Assembly: GCA_947359465.1 (NCBI GenBank)
Contig: OX375879.1
Location: 90,929,578-90,993,577, forward strand
Length of the DNA stretch: 64,000 bases
Direction: 5' to 3'
Source of the DNA: Metellina segmentata
Lineage: Eukaryota > Arthropoda > Arachnida > Araneae > Tetragnathidae
Under the pieces are notes generated by a model. It was not told the DNA's origin. It ran no database searches and worked only from the letters and a program-made list of their open reading frames with translations. Positions 1 through 10,680 of this stretch are shown piece after piece. Position 1 is the stretch's first letter, and each line of letters opens with the position of its first letter. The position numbers and the translations under genes were made by a program.

Positions 1-760
1 CGCGGAGAACTTTTTCCACCCGTGTGACTTGCAGTCAGGGTTTGGAAATATGCCAAGTTTTTTTCATCCGCAAAACGCAGAGAAATTTTTTTTTTTTCAA
101 TTCCGCTTTGATTTTGCGGGGACGAATAAATTTCCAGCCATAATAGATCTTTTAAATGAAGTCAGTTTTTTCTCTATCGCCCACACCAGGGATGGGCCAA
201 CTCCGGTCCGCGGGCCAACTCCGGCCCGCCGGAAGGTTTTATCCGGCCCGTGGATAGAATTTTAATTTGCCGGTCCGACGGAAATTAAAAGAAAATATGA
301 TTTATACATTATATATCCATCTCCTTTTCTACTTTGTTTAAATATTTTTTTTTCTTCCTTTTTTTCAAAGGACTGATGATCTTTTTACTTTCTCTATTTT
401 TGTTCTACAAAGAATAAATCGACGGAAATAGCAAGCACAGACAGCTTTCAATCGGTAAAGTGTTAAAAGCGGAAGTTCTTTGTTAGTTATAGCTGTAGAC
501 TGGCGCCAGCAAGCGTTATCTCTTTCTAGGGGAGCAGACATATGGGAATCCAATATAGGTGAATTAGACCTCACATGTGGCAGATTGCGCATTTTAAGCT
601 CCAGTCAGCGGCTTTTTATTTTGGTGCGAGTTTTAATATTATTAATTGCGTATGGAAAGATTGCGGACATAAAACATCATTGTGAATAGTGGTGAAAGTA
701 TTAAAAGTATAGCGTAGCTAGTGCTTGTTTGGGTTATTCGTAAAATATTTCAACCCCAAA

Positions 761-2569
761 ATGGCTACTAAAAAACGTAAAGTTGATTCAGAGTGCCGTG
801 CTTTTAATGATGAATGGGCCTGGAAATATTTTTTTGCAGTTGTTAAAGATAAACCAGTGTGTTTCATCTGCAATAAAGCTGTAGCAGTCTTCAAAGAATA
901 TAACATTTCCCGTCTCTCTCTCTCTCTCTCATTTCACATCTTAAGCATAATAATTCCAATTACGAAGCAATGTCCGAATATGAAAGAAAACAAAATGTAG
1001 AAAGTCCTTGTAAAAAATTGTCAGGCCGACAAAATTTTTTCAAGAAGGTAAACACTATCCAAGAAGCAGCTACGCATGCAAGTTACATTGTAGCATACAA
1101 TATTGCTAAAAATAATAAAGCTCTCAGTGATGGAGAGTTCGTTAAACAATGCATGCTCCAAGTTTGTGATGTTTTATGTCCAGACAAGAAAATTAATTTT
1201 GAGACTGTGAGCTTATCTCGAAAAGCGGTGACTTCTAGAATAGGAGCCATCGATAAAAATCTGACATCACAATTAGAGTCAAAGATTGGCCAGTTTAAAT
1301 TTTGCTTAATAGCTATGGATAAAAGCACTGATATAAATGATACTGCTCAATTAGTATTATTTATAAGAGGCGTTGATAAGAACTTTGAAATTACCGAGGA
1401 ACTGGCGTGCATGCGTTCTTTGAAGGAAACTACAACACGATGTGATATTTTTCGTGAATTTCAGGAAGGGCTTTTAACTTTGAAAATGCCTATAACAAAT
1501 ATATGTAATATTACGACCGATGGAGCACCAAATATGACAGGAAAAAAATCTGGATTTCTTGGACTCTTTAATCAAAACTATCCCGGGAACAATGTTGTTT
1601 TTCTACATTGTATTATACATCAAGATGCTAAGTGTAAATCTGCATTGAATATGAAACCTGTGCTTGATGCAGTCGTGAAGCTTGTAAATACTATTCGATC
1701 TCGTGTGCTTACTCACATGCAATTTCGAGATTTTCTTCAGTCCGTGCAATCTGAATACTCTGATGTACTGTATTACACGAAAGTAAGGTGGCTTAGTGCA
1801 GGATGTGTTTTCGAGCGAGTTTGGCAGCTGAAAGACAACATTGTGTCGTTCTTCCATGAGAAACAGTGTTCTTCGGAGTGCGAAATGTTAGAAGATACAG
1901 AATGGCTTTCGGACTTTGCATTTTTCATAGATCTTCTTTGTCATATGAGCAACTTGAATGTCAAGATACAAGGGAAAATCAATTTATCGACGATATCTGG
2001 GTCCATCTTAAAGCTTTTAAACTAAAACTTAATCTGTTTGCTGGGCAGCTAGCTAAGAACTTGTCTCATTTCTCGAGGTTAAATTCAATACCCTCAGTAA
2101 ATGAAGAAAAGCTTAAGAATTATGAAGATGGCTTGAAAAAACTGCATTTTGAGTTCGAACGCAGATTTCAAGATTTCAGTGCCATTCAAACAGAATTGGA
2201 TATTTTTACCATGCCTTTCAACGTAAATTGTGAAGCAGTGAGGTCAGATTTGCAGCTTGAATTGAGTTGCAATCTAACAATCATCTCATGTAGTTGTTTC
2301 TAAATATGCCAAAGTTAGAGTTTTACAAATCATTATCGAAAGTAAGTTTCCCAAATTTAATATCTCACGCCCAGAAAATCAGTGCTATGTTTGCTTCATT
2401 TTATATATGTGAACAAGTGTTTTCAACTATGAACCTTAGAAAGAATTATTTCAGAAGTAGACTGACAGATGAGCCTTTAGCCTCGTTCCTTAGAATCAGT
2501 ACATCTCACTTCGAACCTCAATATAAGGAACTTTTAAAAATGAAATCGCAATTTCATTCATCTCAGTAA
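761..2569 (+). pseudogene. hAT transposase pseudogene (GTF2IRD2/ZBED-like family)
   Basis: The reading frame starts MATKKRKVDSE and continues with a cysteine pair (CFICNK) typical of the N-terminal finger of this hAT branch. A long open stretch (970-2025) holds the catalytic-core motifs CLIAMDKSTD and ITTDGAPNMTG. A later piece (2294-2569) holds the C-terminal hAT dimerisation region (FASFYICEQVFSTMN, then KNYFRSRLTDE). At least three frame changes split the gene: near a CT microsatellite at about 914-930, near 2000 and near 2290. The products resemble the proteins annotated in arthropods as 'general transcription factor II-I repeat domain-containing protein 2-like', which are hAT transposases. 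No full-length product can be made from this copy. Confidence 0.88.
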
Positions 2570-2589
2570 CATATTTAAATTGTGGAACT

Positions 2590-2619
2590 TGTGTGTGTGT
2601 GTATATATATATATATATT
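2590..2619. repeat. (GT)n(AT)n microsatellite
   Basis: A short run of GT dinucleotides passes directly into AT dinucleotides, inside the 3' part of the hAT element. Confidence 0.9.
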
Positions 2620-2712
2620 GTTTTTAAAATTATAGAAAAATTTATCTTGACCCGCCAAACTTTTTTTTCTTTCGATTTTTGGCCCGTGACCGAAAAAGTT
2701 TGCCCATCCCTG

Positions 2713-2990
2713 TCCTAGACCGTTAAAGTTAGAATAAAAATTTCAACGGATTTGAAATCTGCGGACGATTTCAGTTTAGATTGTTACCTAAAAATATGAT
2801 TTTCTTTAAATAAATAATTTTTAAATTGAATATATCTTCAACGGATTTGAAATCTGCGGAAAATTTTACACCAGATTAATACCTTACATCACGACGTGGG
2901 TTTGCTTCGCAAACAAACACCACGGGCACGGGCAACGACGGGTCTTTTATATTTTCGTAAGAGATTGTGACGTCGAGTTAAGCAAACAGA
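2713..2990 (+). repeat. Degenerate dispersed repeat, related in inverse orientation to 43.2-43.7 kb
   Basis: The motif acggatttgaaatctgcgg occurs twice here (about 2745 and 2840). Its reverse complement occurs at about 43490-43510, together with shared blocks such as ttctttaaataaataatttt and agagattgtgacgtc. Bases 1-186 probably form the left half of the same repeat, split by the hAT insertion. The order of shared blocks is not identical in the two places. A cgggcaacgacggg motif near 2925 recalls the 3' region of some Helitrons, but no clean terminus is visible. Confidence 0.5.
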
Positions 2991-3807
2991 TACGTAATAT
3001 AAACAGATTACCACTGGAGGAAATATATCTTATCACACAAAAGTTAGTTGATTAACATGCGAAACATCGGGAGTGGAGTAAATAGTCATAACTTTACTCG
3101 AAACCTAATGAAAAGATATTTTAAGACCTCGAAAGCCCTACGCTTAATCTTCTACTGAGCATCTGGAGACCTCTCAGGGAAATTTTCGTATTTTCATGTT
3201 AAAAATCACGTGTGTGATATATTCATAAATTATTTCGTAGTACATTGATAAAATTATTGAATATTTTGCGTCGAGCAAGTGTTAGTTACTTTTATTTCAA
3301 AGTCTTTTTTAACAATGTTTTTTTGTATCCCTAGACACTTCGTGTCTAGCCCTTGCCACACACACATAGTTTTTCATAGCTTCAAATAAATTTTTTAAAT
3401 ATCGAAATTAAAATAAAACATGAATAAAATTCAAAAATATTTGAACTAACAATTCCAAGTTGTTTGTTCAAATATTTTTTGAAAAAAAAAAAGAAAAAAA
3501 AAAAAAAAACATAATATTAAGAACTTTCAATTCAAGGATCTTGAGTATATTGTAAAAGTAATGAACACAAATTTGTTTGAGTAGTTTTTGTTATCTTTCA
3601 TTCAGGATATACAAAAAAAAAAAAAAAAAAATTACCTTGAGAGAAACATTTGAATAAAAAAGGCATGATGTTAATTTTAAATAGAGATTGAAGCCCCCGG
3701 AGAAACAATTGAAAACATTTGCGATTCGTAAATTATTCGCTACATAAAGAAATTAAGTGACGTGAAATCTGGAATATCGACATGATTCTGAATCGTTGGA
3801 GTTCCGA
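2991..3807. other. No gene seen; AT-rich with A-tracts
   Basis: No open frame or splice-bounded exon is convincing here. Two long adenine tracts, at about 3481-3509 and 3612-3630, may be old retrotransposition tails, but no source element could be recognised next to them. Confidence 0.5.
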
Positions 3808-5042
3808 GTTATACAAATATTGACGACCAGCTACAGGCTCGAGCTCAACAAGGCTGGTCCTTTGTTTATGAATTCCCCAATTCCCAATGACTATCCAATT
3901 GTATCTTAAATTCGTACACTCCCTTTGAATTAACTATATTTTCTGGCACCGCGTTCCAACTATCTATTACCCTATTAAAGTAGTAGTTTTTCCTTAAATC
4001 CCGATTAAAATGTGTCTTATTCAATTTATACCCATGGCCCCTTGTTCTGTTATCCCTATTGAAATTTAAGCCCTCTGTGTCCCCTTGTTTTACAAACTTG
4101 AAAAGCTGAATCAAATCCCCCCCCCCTTCTTTCCAGTGTATACATGTTTAGCTTACTTAAACGTTCATTATAGTCGAAATTTGCTAGCCCTTTATTATTT
4201 TTGTAGCTCTGTGCTGAACCTTTTCAATTGATTCTATGTCCTTTTTCATATATGGAGCCCAGAATTGTACAGCATATTCTAGATGTGGTCTTACAAAACC
4301 CTTATATAACGGCAAGATTATATTCTTATCCCTTGAAGTTACAGTCTTTTTAATATACCCCAATAACCTATTAGCCTTTTTACCCGCAGCTGAACATTGG
4401 TGACCCATTTTAAAATCCCTGTGAATTATCACCCCAAGATCCTTCACTGTTTCTCCCTCCTTTACCTTTACTCCCTGCAGACAGTACTCGGCTCCACTGT
4501 TCCTGTAACCCATATGCAGAACTTGCCATTTCCCTACATTAAATGACATACCTCATTTTACAGCCCATTCGGATATCTTATCAAAATCCCCTTGTAAATT
4601 TTCTGTCTGCAACTTGGTATCCACTGTCCCCCATATTTTTAATTCATCTGCAAATATACTGATTCTATTCTTGATCCCCTGACCTATATCATATATGAAA
4701 ATTATAAATAAAATTGGTCCCAAAACTGATCCCTGAGGCACCCCACTTATAACTTCTGTCCACTGTGAATAATTTCCTTTTACCTGCACTCTCTGCTTTC
4801 TACCCAATAACCAATTCTTTATCCATATTAATGTTTTCCCCTGAATCCCCAGCCTTTCCAATTTAAACAGTAATGCCTCATGAGGTACTTTATCAAAAGC
4901 CTTTTGAAAATCTATGTACATGATATCCACACTGCTCTTATCATTCAGCTCCTCAGTAATTTTTTCGTAGAACTTCAAAAGGTTTGTAGAGCAGGATCTG
5001 CCCTTCCTAAACCCATACTGATTCTCTGATAACAGTCCCCCT
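3808..5042 (-). mobile_element. 5'-truncated CR1-type non-LTR retrotransposon
   Basis: On the minus strand, reverse-transcriptase coding sequence starts abruptly at about 5042, inside the conserved block ENQYGFRKGRSC. It runs to a stop at 3866 and is followed by a short 3' UTR that ends near 3808 (around gtcgtcaatatttgtataac). The abrupt start is the usual 5' truncation of LINE copies. The C-terminal block with NRDLRKNYYFNRVIDSWN is typical of CR1/L2-like elements. Confidence 0.8.
3866..5030 (-). pseudogene. CR1-like reverse transcriptase, C-terminal part, broken
   Basis: Three frame pieces (4978-4553, 4549-4184 and 4114-3866) can be read as one RT plus its C-terminal region. Visible RT blocks are DFQKAFDKVPH, SGVPQGSVLGPILF and a catalytic block FADELK, where the usual FADDxK/YADD has lost its second aspartate. 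Later blocks are the thumb-like VKDLGVIIHRDFK and HLEYAVQFWAPY. A stop at about 4550 and a frame change near a poly-C run at about 4120 interrupt it. The missing catalytic aspartate and the breaks mean the copy is dead. The endonuclease and ORF1 are absent because of the truncation. Confidence 0.85.
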
Positions 5043-6450
5043 TCCTATTAGCCTTTATATATAAGCCTACGATAAAATGTGACTGCGTAAATTGTGATAA
5101 GAAACGGTATGAACTAGCTTCATTAAAAAATTATCCTTATAATAATAAAAACTACAAATTGTACAATTAAAAATATTTTTCTTCTGTGTCGTTGAAAATT
5201 AAATACGATAACCGTACCAAACTTATCTTTTATTTCATTTAATGGATTGTGTGTGTGTGTTAATCTGTCGTTTTTTAAGGTTTTAAAAACATTTTGTCTA
5301 TTTTTTGACTTGATAACATTTTTATGGAACACGAATTAGTTTCTCTGCTAAGATTAAAATATAACGTTCAGTAGAAGGCTCTCTTGACGCTGAATAAAAA
5401 ATTTACAAAATATAGACTTAAATTTGAATTAAAGAGAAAACGCTTCCTCTCTATTGCAAAAATTCAAATTCGAAGATAATTTTTTTTTGCCTATCTGAAT
5501 GGCCCACCCTAACGTATATGCGCGTGGTAGCTCATACATTAAAATAATACAACAACTGTGGTACTTTTATTAAGGTTATATACGTATATATCAAGATATT
5601 TTTCTCACACTTTAATTTGAATCTGTTTTATGTCACTATCTATTGACATTTTCATTGAAAATATCTGTCTTCCTTTCCTTGTAAGAAACTGCATTCTGTG
5701 TAATACCATGCATGTGTTGATCCTTTAAATGACAAAAATCCTATTCAAGGGAACTTTAATCGATTTTAAAAAGGTGTCATCTGAATACTTGAGTGGTTGC
5801 TCAATACAGCAAAATAAATAAAATCTTACATTTTCAGATGCACATTGTGTTTAAAAATTGAAGTTTTTAAAAATTTTGTTTCTGCTTAGAGAACCACATT
5901 ATTTATATTCTACATCTTCTAACCGTTTCCTTTTACATTTTTTTTACACTCCTATGTCAAAAAATATAAAAATGAAAGAAATGAATCAATAACATTAAGA
6001 GCAGCTGTAAAAATAATGGATTTTTTCAGCAATTTTTAACATTGATGCTTGTATTAAATTTCTCTTGGGGGTTGGTTGGTTTTTTGATGTAAGGGCCATG
6101 TACTTTTTGGAGTTTTGCAAAGTTAATCATCAATACTAAATATGTACAAGATTAAATTCCCCATGACTAAATAATATAGCACTTACTAACATTTTATTTT
6201 TTCTTTTCTAGCCATAACACTCGCCTTTTAATACCCAAATTCCTTTCACTACAGAGCCTCCCTCCTGGAATCCAGATTTGTTTTATTTTACCTTTACAGT
6301 ACTGTTGCTATTTGAATATAATTTTTAAATCAAGAATTTTATTCTATCTTTAGCTCTATTTCAAAAATCTTTGAATAAAACTACAAGAAATGTGCTTAAT
6401 AACTAATAACTTCACCTATGGATCTTGTTTAGCAATTTAAAATTTTATTT
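5043..6450. other. No gene seen
   Basis: Only short chance frames occur. The stretch at about 6066-6110 weakly resembles part of the SINE at 6453-6662, which is too little to call. Confidence 0.5.
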
Positions 6451-6452
6451 TA

Positions 6453-6662
6453 GTGTAGAGGGCTGGGTTTTTGTGGCACAAGGGCCAAATTTAACCATAC
6501 AGCACAAGGTGCTGGACATACAATTATCTAGTAATGGACATACACACCCAAAGACAGTTTTACTGACGTACAGGTGAGAAATACATCCAGGAAGGAATTG
6601 AACCTGCACTGACAACTTGGAGATTGATAGGGCAGTGGACTTACCCACAACCTTAGTGTTGT
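6453..6662 (-). repeat. tRNA-derived SINE, minus strand
   Basis: Read on the minus strand, a tRNA-like head carries the RNA polymerase III B-box GGTTCAATTCC (plus-strand 6594-6604), preceded by an A-box-like tgtgggtaagtcc. A body with GTCCAGCACCTTGTGCTG follows. It is a different family from the SINEs at 24-28 kb, 43.8 kb and 51.4 kb. Confidence 0.65.
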
Positions 6663-7352
6663 GGGAATAAATTATTGAAATGTAAAAAAGTACTAGCATA
6701 AAAAAAGAAAATTGAAAAATATCCAAAATATTCTCCAAAAATAAAAAGTATGTAAAAATAAATTTTAGTTGAATGGTATCTACTGAAGTAAATTTCGCCT
6801 AAGAGTTTAATAAAAATCCTGTTTCGAGTGATATGGAATGTGATAAGACATACAGTTATCCTATCCTATATCAATTCAGGGACAAACAGATGATTGGGAG
6901 TAGAAGCTGGGACATACAGGTTTTTTCAAGCAAAATAAATTCTTGAATTCTTCTTTAATATTCTTAGTACATAATGAAAATTTTTTATTTTGATAATTCG
7001 TAAAATGTGTCAAGGCATTTGGGCTCGTATTTAGGCAAAACATTGTTTTCACCTAAAAGAATCCACAATAAAGGAATTTAATGAGATACTTTAAATGTAT
7101 TTAACACATCAGCAGAACAATTTACCACAGCAAGAAAATTTTCATTTTGGTGGTTCGTACAAGGACTGCAATGGGATTGAACAAAAATCTTCAATGCCTC
7201 CAAAAAGTGAATTTCATTGAGTAGCATTTAAAAACAAGCAAACTCAATGTTATTCACCATTTAGCACAGCAAGAGAACAATACTTTTCAAAACAGAAGCT
7301 AATATGGAAAAGAAAATCTTGATGAAAATATTCCTTCAAATGAAAATATTGC
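6663..7352. other. No gene seen
   Basis: AT-rich DNA without a supported exon or a recognisable element. Confidence 0.5.
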
Positions 7353-7360
7353 TACTAAAT

Positions 7361-7495
7361 CAGGCCTCGAAATAGATTTTTTAATACAGGTGCACCTAAG
7401 TTTTTTAATTAGGTGCACAGTTATGTACAGTGGGAAAAAATTTAGGTGCAGTTATATTTTCATGTGCACTGTGCACCTGGGTATTTCGAGCCCTG
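7361..7495. mobile_element. 135-bp hAT-type MITE
   Basis: The element starts CAGGCCTCGAAATA and ends TATTTCGAGCCCTG, which are inverted repeats with one mismatch. It is flanked by a perfect 8-bp target-site duplication, tactaaat (7353-7360 and 7496-7503). It contains several copies of a tAGGTGCAC motif, probably subterminal transposase binding sites. A larger relative lies at 58678-59226. Confidence 0.93.
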
Positions 7496-7730
7496 TACTA
7501 AATGGAAGAATATTAGGTCGGCAGCATTCCTTCTATCGATGCTGATGGCTCTTCAGGACTGCTAGAATCTTACATTAGAATGTCTTAGGTGCTTCCTCAG
7601 TCGTTAAGATGAGGAAATTTCTCAGGCAATCACAATCTCCACCATAATGTTGTGCAGAAGCTAGTATAGAGATCATTGAGTAGCAAATCAAACAAATTCT
7701 TATTGCACATTTGTTTCACCAGTTACCCAA

Positions 7731-10430
7731 AAAACCACTAGTAAAACTACAGCACATAAAATGTATGCAACAGTGGGTAAGAAATAAATATTTAATAAGT
7801 GAAAACCAATTACTTAAGAATTGATTACAGGTTTCATGCAAACTTAATTTAAAATATCTTGTTATATTCTGTTAAAACATTTCTATACCAGGAGATTTCT
7901 GCTTTGGTTTAAACTGGTTAATCTAGCAAACTTCTTACATAAATAACGAAAAATTGTTACCAAAGCAGAAACCACCAGTAAAACTACAGCACATAAAATG
8001 CATGCAACAGTGGGTTAGAAATAAATATTTAATAAATGAAAACCAATTACTGAAGAATTGATTACAGGTTTCATGCAAACTTAATTTAAAATATCTTGTT
8101 ATATTCTGTTAAAACATTTCGGAGATTTCTGCTTTGGTTTAAACTGGTTAATCTAGCAAACTTCTTACATAAATAACGAAAAATTGTTACCAAAGCAGAA
8201 ACCACCAGTAAAACTACAGCACATAAAATGCATGCAACAGTGGGTAAGAAATAAATATTTAATAAGTGAAAACCAATTACTTAAGAATTGATTACAGGTT
8301 TCATGCAAACTTAATTTAAAATATCTTGTTATATTCTGTTAAAACATTTCTATACCAGGAGATTTCTGCTTTGGTTTAAACTGGTTAATCTAGCAAACTT
8401 CTTACATAAATAACGAAAAATTGTTACCAAAGCAGAAACCACCAGTAAAACTACAGCACATAAAATGCATGCAACAGTGGGTTAGAAATAAATATTTAAT
8501 AAATGAAAACCAATTACTGAAGAATTGATTACAGGTTTCATGCAAACTTAATTTAAAATATCTTGTTATATTCTGTTAAAACATTTCTATACCAGGAGAT
8601 TTCTGCTTTGGTTTAAACTGGTTAATCTAGCAAACTTCTTACATAAATAACGAAAAATTGTTACCAAAGCAGAAACCACCAGTAAAACTACAGCACATAA
8701 AATGCATGCAACAGTGGGTAAGAAATAAATATTTAATAAGTGAAAACCAATTACTTAAGAATTGATTACAGGTTTCATGCAAACTTAATTTAAAATATCT
8801 TGTTATATTCTGTTAAAACATTTCTATACCAGGAGATTTCTGCTTTGGTTTAAACTGGTTAATCTAGCAAACTTCTTACATAAATAACGAAAAATTGTTA
8901 CCAAAGCAGAAACCACCAGTAAAACTACAGCACATAAAATGCATGCAACAGTGGGTTAGAAATAAATATTTAATAAATGAAAACCAATTACTGAAGAATT
9001 GATTACAGGTTTCATGCAAACTTAATTTAAAATATCTTGTTATATTCTGTTAAAACATTTCGGAGATTTCTGCTTTGGTTTAAACTGGTTAATCTAGCAA
9101 ACTTCTTACATAAATAACGAAAAATTGTTACCAAAGCAGAAACCACCAGTAAAACTACAGCACATAAAATGCATGCAACAGTGGGTAAGAAATAAATATT
9201 TAATAAGTGAAAACCAATTACTTAAGAATTGATTACAGGTTTCATGCAAACTTAATTTAAAATATCTTGTTATATTCTGTTAAAACATTTCGGAGATTTC
9301 TGCTTTGGTTTAAACTGGTTAATCTAGCAAACTTCTTACATAAATAACGAAAAATTGTTACCAAAGCAGAAACCACCAGTAAAACTACAGCACATAAAAT
9401 GCATGCAACAGTGGGTAAGAAATAAATATTTAATAAGTGAAAACCAATTACTTAAGAATTGATTACAGGTTTCATGCAAACTTAATTTAAAATATCTTGT
9501 TATATTCTGTTAAAACATTTCTATACCAGGAGATTTCTGCTTTGGTTTAAACTGGTTAATCTAGCAAACTTCTTACATAAATAACGAAAAATTGTTACCA
9601 AAGCAGAAACCACCAGTAAAACTACAGCACATAAAATGCATGCAACAGTGGGTAAGAAATAAATATTTAATAAGTGAAAACCAATTACTTAAGAATTGAT
9701 TACAGGTTTCATGCAAACTTAATTTAAAATATCTTGTTATATTCTGTTAAAACATTTCTATACCAGGAGATTTCTGCTTTGGTTTAAACTGGTTAATCTA
9801 GCAAACTTCTTACATAAATAACGAAAAATTGTTACCAAAGCAGAAACCACCAGTAAAACTACAGCACATAAAATGCATGCAACAGTGGGTTAGAAATAAA
9901 TATTTAATAAATGAAAACCAATTACTGAAGAATTGATTACAGGTTTCATGCAAACTTAATTTAAAATATCTTGTTATATTCTGTTAAAACATTTCTATAC
10001 CAGGAGATTTCTGCTTTGGTTTAAACTGGTTAATCTAGCAAACTTCTTACATAAATAACGAAAAATTGTTACCAAAGCAGAAACCACCAGTAAAACTACA
10101 GCACATAAAATGCATGCAACAGTGGGTTAGAAATAAATATTTAATAAATGAAAACCAATTACTGAAGAATTGATTACAGGTTTCATGCAAACTTAATTTA
10201 AATTATCTTGTTATATTCTGTTAAAACATTTCTATACCAGATTTCTGCTTTGATTTAAATTGGTTAATTTTGCAAACTTCTTTACATAAATAACGAAAAA
10301 TTGTCACCAAAGCAGAAACCACCAGCAAAATTACAACATATAAAATCCATGGAACAGTGGGTTAGAAAAGCAAGCAAAATCCCAAGTATATGAAAACAAA
10401 CAACTGAAAAATTGATTACACGTTTCAAGC
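7731..10430. repeat. Satellite array, about 11 units of 230/237 bp
   Basis: The marker acataaaatg recurs at 7754, 7991, 8221, 8458, 8695, 8932, 9162, 9392, 9629, 9866 and 10103, with spacings of 237 or 230 bp. A degenerate twelfth unit lies near 10336. The 230-bp units lack 7 bp (tatacca) before ggagatttctgc. Two sequence types alternate: A has gggtaag, aataagtg and cttaag; B has gggttag, aataaatg and ctgaag. Their order is A B A B A B A A A B B. Each unit contains an inverted repeat, TTCTGCTTTGGT against ACCAAAGCAGAA, about 60 bp apart, so each could form a hairpin. No coding capacity is seen. It lies directly downstream of the large transposase gene at 10681-14442. Confidence 0.97.
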
Positions 10431-10680
10431 TAACTTAATTTCGTTTGTTAGTTTTCATAAAAAAAGCAATTAATACTAAAAATATAAACCAACTATTCAG
10501 ACTTGACATAGAAAATTTGTTACAAACCAAAAAAAAAAAATCTCGATAGAACTACTTAAAAAATTATTAAGGTTTAAGTAGATAAAATTAACTGTAACTG
10601 TATGGTTTCTCAATTATTGTTTATACACATTAATTTGGCATCTGTTTACTTTCTTGTTTGTGAAGGTATGTATACATACT

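Larger units (their letters stand above)
187..2712 (+). mobile_element. hAT-superfamily DNA transposon, decayed
   Basis: The element is bounded by short inverted repeats: it starts CAGGGATGGGC and ends GCCCATCCCTG. The flanking 8-mers (gcccacac and tcctagac) match at 5 of 8 positions, as expected for an old 8-bp target-site duplication. Subterminal GC-rich ccggcccg motifs lie just inside the left end. The body carries a broken transposase on the plus strand. CAGGG-type ends and an 8-bp duplication are typical of hAT elements. The element interrupts a degenerate repeat whose two halves lie at 1-186 and 2713-2990. Confidence 0.85.

Noticed and set aside
7731..10430. Regular spaced repeats reminiscent of a CRISPR array
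   Set aside because: Units are 230-237 bp and nearly identical throughout, with no unique spacers, and the DNA is eukaryotic.
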